This document shows, in pieces, positions 25,685 through 34,040 of a DNA stretch of 64,000 bases; the first letter of the stretch is position 1, and each line of letters opens with the position of its first letter. The stretch comes from Solibacteraceae bacterium (GTDB lineage Bacteria; Acidobacteriota; Terriglobia; Bryobacterales; Bryobacteraceae): assembly GCA_021324015.1 (NCBI GenBank), contig JAJPJX010000162.1, forward strand, positions 1 through 64,000. The letters run 5' to 3'. The notes beneath the pieces were generated by a model that saw only the letters and a list, made by a program, of their open reading frames with translations, searched no databases and was not told the DNA's origin. The translations under genes were made by a program, and so were the position numbers.

Positions 25685-27103
25685 CTACACTTTCCAGCAG
25701 ATCAGCTTCGGCTCGGTCATTTCCTCGATCGCGTACTTGGGTCCCTCGCGGCCCGTGCCGCTGAGCTTCACGCCGCCATAGGGCATCTGGTCCACCCGAT
25801 ACTGCGGCACCTCGTTGATCAGGAAACCGCCCACGTGCACCTGCCGCGCGGCGCGGAAAGCCTTCTGGATGTCCCGCGTGTAGATGCCCGCCTGCAAGCC
25901 GTACTCGGAGTCGTTCACCCGCGCGATGGCCTCGTCCAGGGAATCGTACGCATTGATGCCCACCACCGGGCCGAACGCTTCCCGGCAGGAAAGACTCACG
26001 TTCGGCGGCACGTCGGTGAGGATGGCGGGCTCTACCGTTGCCCGCCGCCGCTGCCCGCCCGTCAGCAACTTCGCGCCGGAGGCGACCGCCTCGCCGATCC
26101 AGTGCTCCACGCGTTCGGCCTCGCCCACGGTAATCAGCGAACTGATGTCCGTGGCCGAGTCGTGCGGATGGCCGATAGCCAGCTTGCGCGCCCCTTCCAC
26201 CATGCGCTCCACCAGCTCGTTGCGGATCTTGCGGTGGGCAAAGACGCGCTGCACGGAGATGCACACCTGGCCGGAATGCGCGAAGCTTCCGGCCACGCAC
26301 CGGGCCGCGGCTTCCTCCAGATCGGCGTCCTCCTCGATGATCACCGCCGAATTGGAGCCCAGTTCCAGGGTCACGCGCTTCATGCCCGCCAGGTTGCGGA
26401 TGCGCAGCCCCACGTCCACGCTGCCGGTGAAGGTGATCATGGCCACGCGCTTGTCGAAGACCAACGCATCCCCCACCGACCCACCCGGACCGGTGATCAC
26501 GTTCAGCGCGCCCCGCGGCAGCCCGCAGTCCTTAAAGATGCCGGCCATCAAAACGGCGCTGATGGGCGTGGCGGAGGCGGGCTTGTGCACCACCGCATTG
26601 CCACCCGCCAGGGCCGGCCCGATCTTGTGCATGGCCAGGTTCAGCGGGAAGTTGAACGGGGTGATGGCGGCCACCACGCCCACCGGCTCGCGGACCGTCA
26701 TAGCCATGCGGCCCTTCCCCGCAGGGGAAGCGTCCATGGGCACCACCTCGCCGTGCAGCCGGTGCGCCTCTTCCGCCGAGAACAGCAGCGTGATGGCCGC
26801 GCGGTCTACCTCCAGCCGCGCTTCCTTAATGGGCTTGCCGGTTTCCGAACTGACCGCCAGGGCCATCTCTTCCCGCCGCTCGAGCAGCTTCTGATAAGCG
26901 CGCCGCAGCAGGCTGGAGCGCTCGTCCAGGGTCATCTCCCGCATCGCCGGCAGCGCCGCCGCCGCCGCCCCCACGGCCGCCTCCACCTCCTCTTTGGTAG
27001 CCTGGTAAATGATTCCGACCTCCGATCCGTCATAGGGGAGTTCCACGGGCTTCGGATGCGCGTTGGTCACTGGTTGGCCCGCGATGAACATGGGGTATTC
27101 CAT
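25685..27103 (-). CDS. NAD(P)-dependent aldehyde dehydrogenase
   Basis: A 472-residue ALDH. The nucleotide-binding GNAVVHKPAS, the ITFTGSVDVG segment, the general base region in TLELGSNSAVII, and the catalytic Cys281 in HSGQVCISVQR are all present. The usual ELGG motif reads ELGS, as in some lactaldehyde/phosphonoacetaldehyde dehydrogenase relatives. Those enzymes and the succinate-semialdehyde group are the nearest matches I can suggest; the aldehyde is not known. It is cytoplasmic, with no signal. It is transcribed away from the PQQ protein at 27138, with 34 bases between the two starts. Confidence 0.9.
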   Translation of the reverse strand: MEYPMFIAGQPVTNAHPKPVELPYDGSEVGIIYQATKEEVEAAVGAAAAALPAMREMTLDERSSLLRRAYQKLLERREEMALAVSSETGKPIKEARLEVDRAAITLLFSAEEAHRLHGEVVPMDASPAGKGRMAMTVREPVGVVAAITPFNFPLNLAMHKIGPALAGGNAVVHKPASATPISAVLMAGIFKDCGLPRGALNVITGPGGSVGDALVFDKRVAMITFTGSVDVGLRIRNLAGMKRVTLELGSNSAVIIEEDADLEEAAARCVAGSFAHSGQVCISVQRVFAHRKIRNELVERMVEGARKLAIGHPHDSATDISSLITVGEAERVEHWIGEAVASGAKLLTGGQRRRATVEPAILTDVPPNVSLSCREAFGPVVGINAYDSLDEAIARVNDSEYGLQAGIYTRDIQKAFRAARQVHVGGFLINEVPQYRVDQMPYGGVKLSGTGREGPKYAIEEMTEPKLICWKV

Positions 27104-27111
27104 GGCAGTCT

Positions 27112-27117
27112 TATAAT
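27112..27117 (+). promoter_or_regulatory. TATAAT -10 element before PQQ-propeller gene
   Basis: A perfect TATAAT lies 20 bases before the ATG at 27138, in the 34-base divergent gap. No recognisable -35 at 17 bases; that region lies inside the aldehyde dehydrogenase start. Confidence 0.4.
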
Positions 27118-27137
27118 AGCTCCCTCGGTGGCACTGG

Positions 27138-29396
27138 ATGCCCGGCGAACGCCAATTTCCTGTCTTGCTGCTGTTCGCCCTGCCGCTTTCCGCGCAGGTG
27201 AATGTGCTGACCTATCAGTACGACAACACCCGCGCGGGCGCGAACCTGAAGGAGACCGTCCTCACGCCCGGAAATGTGAATGCGAACCAGTTCGGCAAGC
27301 TGTTCGCCTATCCAGTGGATGGCTATGTTTACGGCCAGCCGCTCTATTTGGCCGGCGTCCCGATGCCCGGCAAGGGCGCCCACAACGTGGTCTACGTGGC
27401 CACCGAGCACGACAGCGTGTATGCATTCGATGCGGATAGCAACGCCGGGCCCAACGCGGCGCCGCTCTGGCAGGTGAGCTTCCTCAATCCGGCTGCCGGC
27501 GTCACCACGGTGCCCTACCAGGACACCCGCTGCGATCAGATTGTCCCGGAGATCGGCATCACCAGCACGCCAGTGATCGACCCGGCGAGCGGCACGCTCT
27601 ACGTGGTGGCCATGACGAAGGAGTCCCTGAAGGGCGTCGTCGGGTACGTGCACCGCCTGCATGCGCTGGATGTTTCGACCGGGGCGGAGCGGCCGGGCAG
27701 TCCCGTGACGATCCAGGCCTCCTATCCGGGCACAGGGGAGGGCGGCAGCACCCTGGTCTTCCAGCCCAGGAACTACAAGCAGCGGCCCGGGCTGCTGCTG
27801 CTCAACGGCGTGGTCTACACCGCCTGGTCTTCCCACTGCGACATCGGCGTCTACCACGGCTGGCTGATCGGCTACGATGCCCGGAGCCTCCAGCAGGTGG
27901 CGGTCTATAACAACACGCCCAACGGCAACGAAGGTTCCTTCTGGGCCAGCGGCGCCGCGCCGGCGGCGGACGCGGCGGGCAACATCTACCTGGTGGCCGG
28001 CAACGGCACCTTCGATTCCTCCACGGGTGGCCCCGACCTGGGCGAAAGCTACATCAAGCTCTCCCCCGCCGGCGGCCTCGCAGTGGCGGATTACTTCGCG
28101 CCCTTCAACGCCGCCGCCCTGAACGATGCCGATGTGGACGTCGGCTCGAGCGGCGTCGCCCTGCTTGGCGACGAGGCCGGCAGCAGCGCCCATCCGCACC
28201 TGATGGTAGGCGCCGGCAAAGAAGGCCGCATTTATCTGCTGGATCGCGACAACCTGGGCAAGCAACAGGCCGGCTCGGACAGCCAGATCGTGCAGTCCAT
28301 CCCCGGCGTGATCGGGTCCCTGTTCGGCAACCCGGCCTACTTCAACCAAACCGTCTACTTTTGCGGCGTGGATCAAAGCATGATGGCCTTCCGGATGGCC
28401 AATGGCATGCTGCCCCCGACGCCGACCTCGCAGACCGCCGCCCGGTTCGCGTACCCGGGCTGCGTGCCCTCCATCTCGGCCAGCGGCACGGCGAACGGCA
28501 TCGTCTGGATGCTGGAAGGCTCGCCCGCGCTGCACGCTTACGATGCCTCCAACCTGGCCAGCGAACTCTACAACAGCAACCAGAACCGCGGCCGCGATGC
28601 GTTGGGAAGCTATGTGAAGTTTTCTGTCCCCACGGTGGCAAACGGCAAGGTCTATGCCGGCACGCAGAACGCGCTGGCGGTGTATGGCCTGCTGTCCCCA
28701 GGCGGGACGGCGCTGGCCGCCACCAATGCCGCGAGCGGGGCGCAAAATTCGCTCGTCCCGGGCTCGATCGTCTCCATCTATGGCGCGAACCTTGCGTCCT
28801 CGGCCGCCGCTGCGCCCGCCTACCCCTTGCCCCTGTCGCTCGCGGGAATCACCGTCAGCATCGGCGGTTTGCCGGCGCCTCTGTTTTACGTCAGCCCCAT
28901 GCAGATCAACGCCCAGGTTCCCTTCGCAGTCCCCGCGGGGGCCGCGACGCTCACGGTGTCTTCCGGCGGAGCGGCGATCGGCACGGCCGCGGTGACAATC
29001 CGGTCCACCGCCCCGGGTCTGTTCACGCTCGCGCAAGGCCGGGCCGCGGCGTTGAATCAGGACTACAGCGTCAACAGCCCGGGCCAACCGGCCGCAGCGG
29101 GCACGATCCTGGCGGCGTTTCTGACCGGCCTCGGCCCGGTGGACAACCCCGTCCCGGACGGCGCCGCCGCGCCCGCGAATCCGCTCTCGCAGACGATAGC
29201 TCCGGTGAGTGCCGCGATCGGCGGAGTGCCCGCACAGGTGGTCTTCTCAGGCCTCGCGCCGGGTTTCGCCGGCCTCTACCAGGTGAATCTCGTGGTGCCT
29301 CAACTGGCGCCCGGCGATTATCCGTTGGAGGTCTCCACCGGGGGCGGGAGCGGCAAGGCAGTGAGCAGCAATGCGGCTACCGTCAGCGTGCGATAG
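27138..29396 (+). CDS. secreted PQQ-like beta-propeller protein with TIGR03437-type C-terminus
   Basis: A 752-residue exported protein with a signal peptide ending LPLSAQ. Residues about 20-515 look like an eight-bladed propeller of pyrrolo-quinoline-quinone-dehydrogenase type (VYVATEHDSVYAFDADS, LYVVAMTKES, TVANGKVYAGTQNALAVYG). The active-site residues of a true quinoprotein dehydrogenase are not identifiable. From about 530 it has the roughly 220-residue domain typical of Solibacter secreted proteins (TIGR03437): NSLVPGSIVSIYGANL, SPMQINAQVPFAV, FLTGLGPVDNPVPDG, GLYQVNLVVPQ. That domain is the strongest taxonomic marker in the window. Function unknown; likely a surface-binding protein. Confidence 0.85.
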   Translation: MPGERQFPVLLLFALPLSAQVNVLTYQYDNTRAGANLKETVLTPGNVNANQFGKLFAYPVDGYVYGQPLYLAGVPMPGKGAHNVVYVATEHDSVYAFDADSNAGPNAAPLWQVSFLNPAAGVTTVPYQDTRCDQIVPEIGITSTPVIDPASGTLYVVAMTKESLKGVVGYVHRLHALDVSTGAERPGSPVTIQASYPGTGEGGSTLVFQPRNYKQRPGLLLLNGVVYTAWSSHCDIGVYHGWLIGYDARSLQQVAVYNNTPNGNEGSFWASGAAPAADAAGNIYLVAGNGTFDSSTGGPDLGESYIKLSPAGGLAVADYFAPFNAAALNDADVDVGSSGVALLGDEAGSSAHPHLMVGAGKEGRIYLLDRDNLGKQQAGSDSQIVQSIPGVIGSLFGNPAYFNQTVYFCGVDQSMMAFRMANGMLPPTPTSQTAARFAYPGCVPSISASGTANGIVWMLEGSPALHAYDASNLASELYNSNQNRGRDALGSYVKFSVPTVANGKVYAGTQNALAVYGLLSPGGTALAATNAASGAQNSLVPGSIVSIYGANLASSAAAAPAYPLPLSLAGITVSIGGLPAPLFYVSPMQINAQVPFAVPAGAATLTVSSGGAAIGTAAVTIRSTAPGLFTLAQGRAAALNQDYSVNSPGQPAAAGTILAAFLTGLGPVDNPVPDGAAAPANPLSQTIAPVSAAIGGVPAQVVFSGLAPGFAGLYQVNLVVPQLAPGDYPLEVSTGGGSGKAVSSNAATVSVR

Positions 29397-29402
29397 CCCG
29401 GC

Positions 29403-31376
29403 TCACTGACGCGGTTTCAAGAACCGGTCCATCCAGGCCAGTTCGCGCTGCATGGAATCGAACTGGTGCTTGGGCTCGTGGAAGCCGTGCCCTTCGCGGG
29501 GATAGCGCACCAGTTCCGTCTCGATGCCGCGGCGGCGCAGCGCCGTGTACATCTCCTCGGCCTGGGTGATGTGCACGTCGTTGTCGCTTTCCCCGTGCAG
29601 AAACAGGGTCGGCGTAGTCACATTCCTGACGCCGCGCAGGGGCGACCAGTGCCATAGCCGCGCGAAGTTGTCGTCATCCCAGGGAAAGCCGCGGAATTCC
29701 GTGTGCACCAGGTCCTGGTACAGCGAGGTGGCGTAGAAGCTGATCAGGTTGGAGAGGCTGGCAATGGCCACCGCGGCTTTGAAACGCTGCGTCTGGGTGA
29801 TCACCCAGTTGGTCATGAAGCCGCCGTAGCTGCCGCCCATCACGCCCAGCCGGTTCCCATCCAGGTTCGCGTGCGTGCGCAGGGCATAATCCACGCCGGC
29901 CATCAGGTCCTGGTAGTCACCGCCGCCCCAGTCGTTGACGCAGCCGTCCGAGAACTTCTGGCCGTAGCCCGAACTGCCCCGCGGATTGATCGCCAGCGTA
30001 GCGTACCCCCGCGTGGCGCCGTACTGATAGCCCGGATTGAAAGCGTAGCCGTGCATGCCGTGCGGCCCGCCATGGATGGAGAGCAGCAGGGGTGCGAGAC
30101 GCGTGGCGCCCTGGGCCGGGTAAAGCCAGCCCTCCACCTCGGCGCCATCGAAGCTGCGGAAGCGCAGGGTCTCGGGCTTCACCAGGTCCCAATCCCGCAC
30201 CACCGCGGCGTTGAGTGACGTGATCGGCTGCGGCTGCCCGCCGCCCGCGGCCAGGCGGAAAATCTCCTTAGGAGCGGCCGGATCCGTCATTCCGAACCAC
30301 AGCGCGCCGTCTTTGGCGCTCACCGAAACCGGCCCCGCCTGCGCCTCCCGGTCCACGAGTGCTACCGTGCGGCCCCCGGCCAGCGGTGTCCGGAAGATGA
30401 CGGTCTTGCCGCGATCGCTGGCCGTATAGATCAGGCCGCGGCTGCCCGGGGTCCACTGCGGCGCCCCGCAGCGGCGGTCCAGGTCCGCGTTCAGTTCGCG
30501 CGCGGCGCCGCCCGCGAAAGGCGCCACCCAGATGTGCGCGTCTTCGGCCACGCTGTCGATGGTCGTGAGGTCGCGCTTGGTGGCGTTGTAAGCGATCCAG
30601 CGCCCGTCCGGCGAGACCGCTGGGTTCATCTCCACGCCCGGCGTGCGCGTGATCTGCCGCACCGCGCCGGTGGCCACGTTCACCGCGAAGATGTCGTAGT
30701 TGAGCCGGGCGTCCGGTTCGGGCTCATGGTTCGAAAGGAACACGATCTCCGCGCCGTCGCCGCCCCAGTCGATGGAGTGCTCGTCGAAGCGGCCCGAAGT
30801 GATCGCCCGCGGCGTTCCGCCCCCCGCCGGGACCACGTACAGGTGCGTGCGCCGCCCGTCCCACATCGCCGTGCGGGTCTTGTACTGCATGCGCGTGATC
30901 ACCAGGGGATCGGCGGGCGGCGGCACAGGGTCGAGCGTGCCCGCGAAAGCCAGTTGGCGGCCGTCCGGCGACCACGCCAGCATGTTGCCGGCCTGGGAGA
31001 GGAAGGCGTTGCTGTGCTGGTAAGCGCACACGCGCACGGGTTTGGCGTCGCCCAGGCGCAGGACCCACAGCGCGTCATGAGCCAGAAACGCGAGGCGGCT
31101 GCCGTCCGGCGACCAGCGTACGCTGGAGACGCCCTCCGGAGCCCCGGGCACGGGAGCCGCCGCGCCGCCCGCGGCAGGCACCTGCACCAGCCGCGTGGTC
31201 ACCCGATTGGCCTTGACGTCCCGTGTGCTGACCGTGAAAACCACCGTACCCCCGCCGGGCGAGACCTGAATTTCGCCGAGGTCTTCGAGGGCGAAGACAT
31301 CCTCCGCCCGGATCGGGCGAGCCTCCACGGCAACCGAAAATACAAACAGGAGTGCAACCGCCGGCCGAATGCGCAT
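29403..31376 (-). CDS. S9-family prolyl oligopeptidase-like peptidase
   Basis: A 657-residue secreted serine peptidase (signal VALLFVFSVAVEA). Residues about 25-390 form the propeller with WD40-like PD40 blades (SSVRWSPDGSRLAFLAHD, MNPAVSPDGRWIAYN). Residues about 400-657 form the alpha/beta-hydrolase domain with the nucleophile Ser516 in GGSYGGF, an acidic residue in HGESDNDVH, and His in REGHGFHEPK. Acylaminoacyl- and dipeptidyl-peptidases of this family cleave short peptides, so it probably acts in the periplasm. Just upstream, between 31389 and 31419, sits a 31-base stretch that also ends the GH78 gene. A decayed partial copy of this gene lies at 33827-34010. Confidence 0.92.
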   Translation of the reverse strand: MRIRPAVALLFVFSVAVEARPIRAEDVFALEDLGEIQVSPGGGTVVFTVSTRDVKANRVTTRLVQVPAAGGAAAPVPGAPEGVSSVRWSPDGSRLAFLAHDALWVLRLGDAKPVRVCAYQHSNAFLSQAGNMLAWSPDGRQLAFAGTLDPVPPPADPLVITRMQYKTRTAMWDGRRTHLYVVPAGGGTPRAITSGRFDEHSIDWGGDGAEIVFLSNHEPEPDARLNYDIFAVNVATGAVRQITRTPGVEMNPAVSPDGRWIAYNATKRDLTTIDSVAEDAHIWVAPFAGGAARELNADLDRRCGAPQWTPGSRGLIYTASDRGKTVIFRTPLAGGRTVALVDREAQAGPVSVSAKDGALWFGMTDPAAPKEIFRLAAGGGQPQPITSLNAAVVRDWDLVKPETLRFRSFDGAEVEGWLYPAQGATRLAPLLLSIHGGPHGMHGYAFNPGYQYGATRGYATLAINPRGSSGYGQKFSDGCVNDWGGGDYQDLMAGVDYALRTHANLDGNRLGVMGGSYGGFMTNWVITQTQRFKAAVAIASLSNLISFYATSLYQDLVHTEFRGFPWDDDNFARLWHWSPLRGVRNVTTPTLFLHGESDNDVHITQAEEMYTALRRRGIETELVRYPREGHGFHEPKHQFDSMQRELAWMDRFLKPRQ

Positions 31377-31388
31377 GAGAACTATGGT

Positions 31389-31419
31389 AGGACAACCGGC
31401 TACATTTCGAAGAAATTCC
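31389..31419. repeat. 31-bp direct repeat, left copy
   Basis: Identical to 34010-34040 except for one base (GAAGA versus GAAGG). It contains the stop codon and last six codons' worth of GH78-like sequence, although the GH78 gene itself ends more than 2.6 kb away. The copy therefore marks a duplication boundary of the island. Confidence 0.85.
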
Positions 31420-31653
31420 GGATTCCCGTGTCCACAGGCTTTCCCCCGGGGATGCCGCGGAAGCCGGCAAAACGAATTCCGCCTGGCGTTTTGGCTCTAC
31501 CGCACCCACGGCTCGTTTGAAGAAGGGTCGCGCTGGCGCCAACTGCGGTCAGGGAACCCGAAGCGGGCTTCGAGCTCAAAATTCTTCCTGCGCCCTGACG
31601 GGCCTCGGGGGTCACCCAAAACCAGCCAGTTTGCAGGCCGGTTTTCCACCGAT
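31420..31653. other. non-coding segment inside island, left edge
   Basis: No gene with ribosome site or family resemblance is seen. A 71-codon frame on the minus strand ends in the repeat and looks accidental. Base composition drops toward the right end (AATTTCCTAATTTATAAAA near 31660). Confidence 0.5.
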
Positions 31654-32646
31654 TTAATTTCCTAATTTATAAAATTTAATAATGGAGCCGCAGTTCAGGA
31701 CAAGCTTGTCGCCGCTTAAGTCGCTGTCCACTCCATATATATGTCCAACATCAGGTACAGCCTGCCTGACTACAGGCCGCTGGAGCACGGGGGTCCACAT
31801 TGCGGTTGATTTATTGAGAATGTTGATGCTCCAAATATCCAATCCGGCTTGTCGGCCTGTTGGAGGAATATACTGCAACGAGCTTAAAAACGCGTCCCCT
31901 TTATCCGTCAAGCCGAAACCATAGCCACGGGACCTATCACCGGGGGGATTTACAGAGATATCCATCAGCACCACGCCTTGCAGCGAGATTTCAATATATC
32001 TACCAGCTCGGGGTGAATACCATGCTACGCGATCCTTCGATACCCGCAGCAGGCTGCTATGTTCAGATGGAATTATCGGATCAGGGAACGATGATTGCGG
32101 TACGAACGCGGCGAGGAGCTTGCCCTGTTGGTCGAAATGACGGAATACGCCAGCATCAGGGGGACCATTCAACTGCTGCCCAGCCGTCCAAAGAGTGCCG
32201 TCGGGAGCGATAGCTATCCGCCGCGGCCTGTAATAGGAAGTGCGGCTAATTATGGAGTTCGTACCGTCCGAGGAGATCCACGCGATGAAAAAATCACCTC
32301 GGCCGTCTGCATCAATGGCCGATCCGGAGAGTGCGATTTTCGTTCCATCGAAGCTGCGGTCCCAGTCATAGATGTTCTCAGAACTGGCACCTGGCAGTTG
32401 AAAAGATACGGAGTATGTTCTCTGACGTTCTACAATCCAAATTATGGGATTAGTCGCGTTGTTTGCATACTGGACGGCCACCACGGCACCATGGCTCCAT
32501 TTCGGTATCCGCATGGCTTTCCATGACAATGAGAACGGCATATCCTCGACCCAAGTTAGTGATGTTGCGCCAAAGGCTGAAACAAGCGATACACTAGCCA
32601 AGAAAAGCATTGAGACACATGTAATAAACCTACAGCGCATAGTCAT
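31654..32646 (-). CDS. secreted propeller-like protein, low-GC island
   Basis: A 330-residue protein starting ATG at 32646 (ATGACTATGCG, a second ATG two codons later). The signal peptide is FLASVSLVSAFGA. The rest shows beta-propeller-like blades: YDWDRSFDGTKIALSGSAID, RIAIAPDGTLWTAGQQ, VFRHFDQQGKLLAAFVP and DVGHIYGVDSDLSG. It resembles NHL/six-bladed secreted propellers without a catalytic site. Codon usage and base composition are visibly less GC-rich than the flanking genes, which suggests recent acquisition. It follows the small Cys-rich gene on the same strand after 43 bases, so the two are probably co-transcribed. The pair may be functionally linked (see findings). No precise family assigned. 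Confidence 0.7.
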   Translation of the reverse strand: MTMRCRFITCVSMLFLASVSLVSAFGATSLTWVEDMPFSLSWKAMRIPKWSHGAVVAVQYANNATNPIIWIVERQRTYSVSFQLPGASSENIYDWDRSFDGTKIALSGSAIDADGRGDFFIAWISSDGTNSIISRTSYYRPRRIAIAPDGTLWTAGQQLNGPPDAGVFRHFDQQGKLLAAFVPQSSFPDPIIPSEHSSLLRVSKDRVAWYSPRAGRYIEISLQGVVLMDISVNPPGDRSRGYGFGLTDKGDAFLSSLQYIPPTGRQAGLDIWSINILNKSTAMWTPVLQRPVVRQAVPDVGHIYGVDSDLSGDKLVLNCGSIIKFYKLGN

Positions 32647-32689
32647 TTCTTTAATGCTCGTCTGCTAAGCGCGACTACAGAAACCCTAA

Positions 32690-33187
32690 TCATGGACAGA
32701 CACACTCCTGAAGATAGCAGCAGTAGCTACAGTTGACGTCACCGGTTTGCTGCCATCCAGATTCTGACAGTATGTCTTGATACCACTGAGTTCCATAGCC
32801 ATCAGCACCACACTCAGTGCAACCAATCTCGTCCACGGCACTTCCAGGACAATCGTTGCAACCGCTCTCAGAACAACCTTGCGCATGGACAACCCTGGTA
32901 AATATATTTGTGAGAGAATCAGCGTGGTCACAGCTTCTTTCGCGCCGACTCTTTGAATGCCAAGTGAAGACTTCTAGGCGCTTAGGGTTCGGGGCCAAAT
33001 CGGCAAAAAACGAAGCCAATGACGTTCCGGATGAGGTAACAAACTGTATACGCTGTCTGTGTCGACCGCTGAACTGCGAAACCATTTTTTCTTTCGGTGG
33101 GATTGGTGCCAGGGTCGCAACAAGCGCTATTCCTAACACTATTACCGTGAGCCCCGCAGTCCGAATGAAGCCCGGAAGTCGTTGCAT
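32690..33187 (-). CDS. small exported Cys-rich protein with N-terminal membrane helix
   Basis: A 165-residue protein from the ATG at 33187, with GAGG nine bases upstream; an in-frame start at 33235 would add 16 residues. One hydrophobic helix (about residues 8-27, TAGLTVIVLGIALVATLAPI) precedes a Ser/Arg-rich linker. After VVHAQ the last 60 residues contain ten cysteines, in the pattern CxxxxCxxC, CxxC, CxxCC and CxC. This is a plausible secreted disulfide-rich or metal-binding peptide. The HAQ-GC junction looks like a processing or lipidation-like site, but no lipobox is proven. I do not recognise a named family. Low-GC composition and island position suggest transfer. Confidence 0.7.
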   Translation of the reverse strand: MQRLPGFIRTAGLTVIVLGIALVATLAPIPPKEKMVSQFSGRHRQRIQFVTSSGTSLASFFADLAPNPKRLEVFTWHSKSRRERSCDHADSLTNIFTRVVHAQGCSESGCNDCPGSAVDEIGCTECGADGYGTQWYQDILSESGWQQTGDVNCSYCCYLQECVCP

Positions 33188-33483
33188 CTCAGTACACCTC
33201 GCCTCGGACGTACACGAACAACGTGGTGTTAACATTTCAATGATTACCTCATCTTCCTACGAAAGGTAAAGGATTTTTTTAGTTTGCTCTCCTGTCTTCT
33301 TCTTCGGTATATTTCGTCACACTCCCAGAGATTCCGTAATGGCGGCCGAAACTGTTTGGGTGTGGCTACTTTAGAACGACGGGTAAGTCATGTGGAATGA
33401 GTGATTTGTGGCCAAATGAGCCGTCCTTCATGAACGGAAAAAGTGCGGGATATGAGTAATATCCCCCGGCTGCCGACCACCCT
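33188..33483. other. low-GC gap between Cys-rich gene and transposase remnant
   Basis: About 300 bases without a gene. It should hold the promoter of the two minus-strand island genes, but no convincing hexamer pair was found. A 7-bp stem with a 5-base loop (GGGATAT / ATATCCC) lies at 33447-33465. Confidence 0.5.
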
Positions 33484-33682
33484 CTAATCGATGCGGCGCT
33501 CCAACAACTTCGAACAGAAGGGTTTTCTCGTGACACCGGAAGATGTTGCACGACTTTCACCGCTGGTCTTCGACCACATCAACGTGCGGGGCCGGTACGC
33601 TTTTGCGGTACCCGAGGCGGTTCAGCGTGGTGACTTACGACCGTTGAGGAATCCGTCAGATTTGGCCGAAGAGGTCGCCTGA
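33484..33682 (+). pseudogene. 3' remnant of a Tn3-family transposase (tnpA), frameshifted
   Basis: The reading frame VTPEDVARLSPLVFDHINV, then RGRYAFAVPEAV, RGDLRPLRNPSD and stop matches the C-terminus of Tn3-family transposases. Just upstream, the same homology continues in another frame as DAALQQLRTEG (33490-33522), so a frameshift lies near 33523-33530. Homology stops at about 33484; the rest of the roughly 1000-residue transposase and any resolvase are gone. The stop is followed nine bases later by the terminal inverted repeat. Confidence 0.75.
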
Positions 33683-33690
33683 CTCCTTAC

Positions 33691-33728
33691 CTGACTCCTT
33701 AAGCGACTTTTCTGTTCCATTGCTCCCC
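33691..33728. mobile_element. Tn3-family terminal inverted repeat
   Basis: A 38-base element ending in CCCC, with CTTAAGCGACTTTTC then TGTTCCATTGCTCCCC. Read outward from the other strand it begins GGGG, contains GGAACAGAAAA, and ends TTAAG near its inner end. That is the Tn3-family layout (GGGG, GGAACGAAAA, TTAAG). It directly follows the transposase stop codon. No second copy was found in the window. Confidence 0.75.
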
Positions 33729-33826
33729 AACACCCGTATTCCGTGGCTGCAAACGCTCCTGAACTGAGAGCTTGGTATATTCATACGGTAGGCACAGACA
33801 GCGCTAAGAAGGGGTGGTAGTATAGG

Positions 33827-34010
33827 CGCCCGGCGTGCGCGTCATCTGCCGCACCGCGCCGGTGGCCACGTTCACCGCGAAGATGTCCTAGTTGAGCCGG
33901 GCATCCGGTTCGGGCTCATGGTACTGCATGCGCGTGATCACCAAGGGATCGGCGGGCGGCGGCGCAGGGTCGAGCGTGCCTGCGAAAGCCAGTTGGCGAC
34001 CGTCCGGCGA
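33827..34010 (-). pseudogene. deleted, nonsense-bearing copy of S9 peptidase gene
   Basis: Two pieces of the intact S9 gene are joined here. 33827-33922 matches 30635-30730 (96 bases) and 33921-34010 matches 30882-30971 (90 bases), both at high identity in the same orientation. The intervening 151 bases and the 5' part of the gene are missing. In the first piece a TAC codon has become TAG (AACTAGGAC at 33884-33892 on the minus strand), so the frame is closed. Confidence 0.85.
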
Positions 34011-34040
34011 GGACAACCGGCTACATTTCGAAGGAATTCC
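34010..34040. repeat. 31-bp direct repeat, right copy (GH78 3' end)
   Basis: Overlaps the stop codon and last six codons of the GH78 gene (NSFEM, stop at 34021) and matches 31389-31419 with one mismatch. Confidence 0.85.

Noticed and set aside
27111-29087. A 658-codon minus-strand frame opposite the PQQ-propeller gene
   Set aside because: Same effect of codon bias; the plus-strand protein has a signal peptide, propeller and TIGR03437-type domain.
31400-31615. A 71-codon minus-strand frame ending in FFEM
   Set aside because: Only the last six codons resemble the GH78 end, through the direct repeat; the remainder has no similarity and no ribosome site.
31711-31730. CTTAAGTCGCTGTCC, which resembles the inner end of the Tn3 repeat
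   Set aside because: It lies inside the propeller coding sequence, lacks the GGGG end and matches only about ten bases; not taken as the left end.
33447-33465. GGGATAT / ATATCCC hairpin in the island gap
   Set aside because: Short and AT-rich, with no gene end or promoter to link it to; mentioned only in the gap description.
33366-33560. A 64-codon minus-strand frame across the transposase remnant
   Set aside because: The plus strand matches the Tn3 transposase C-terminus, and this frame is its antisense.
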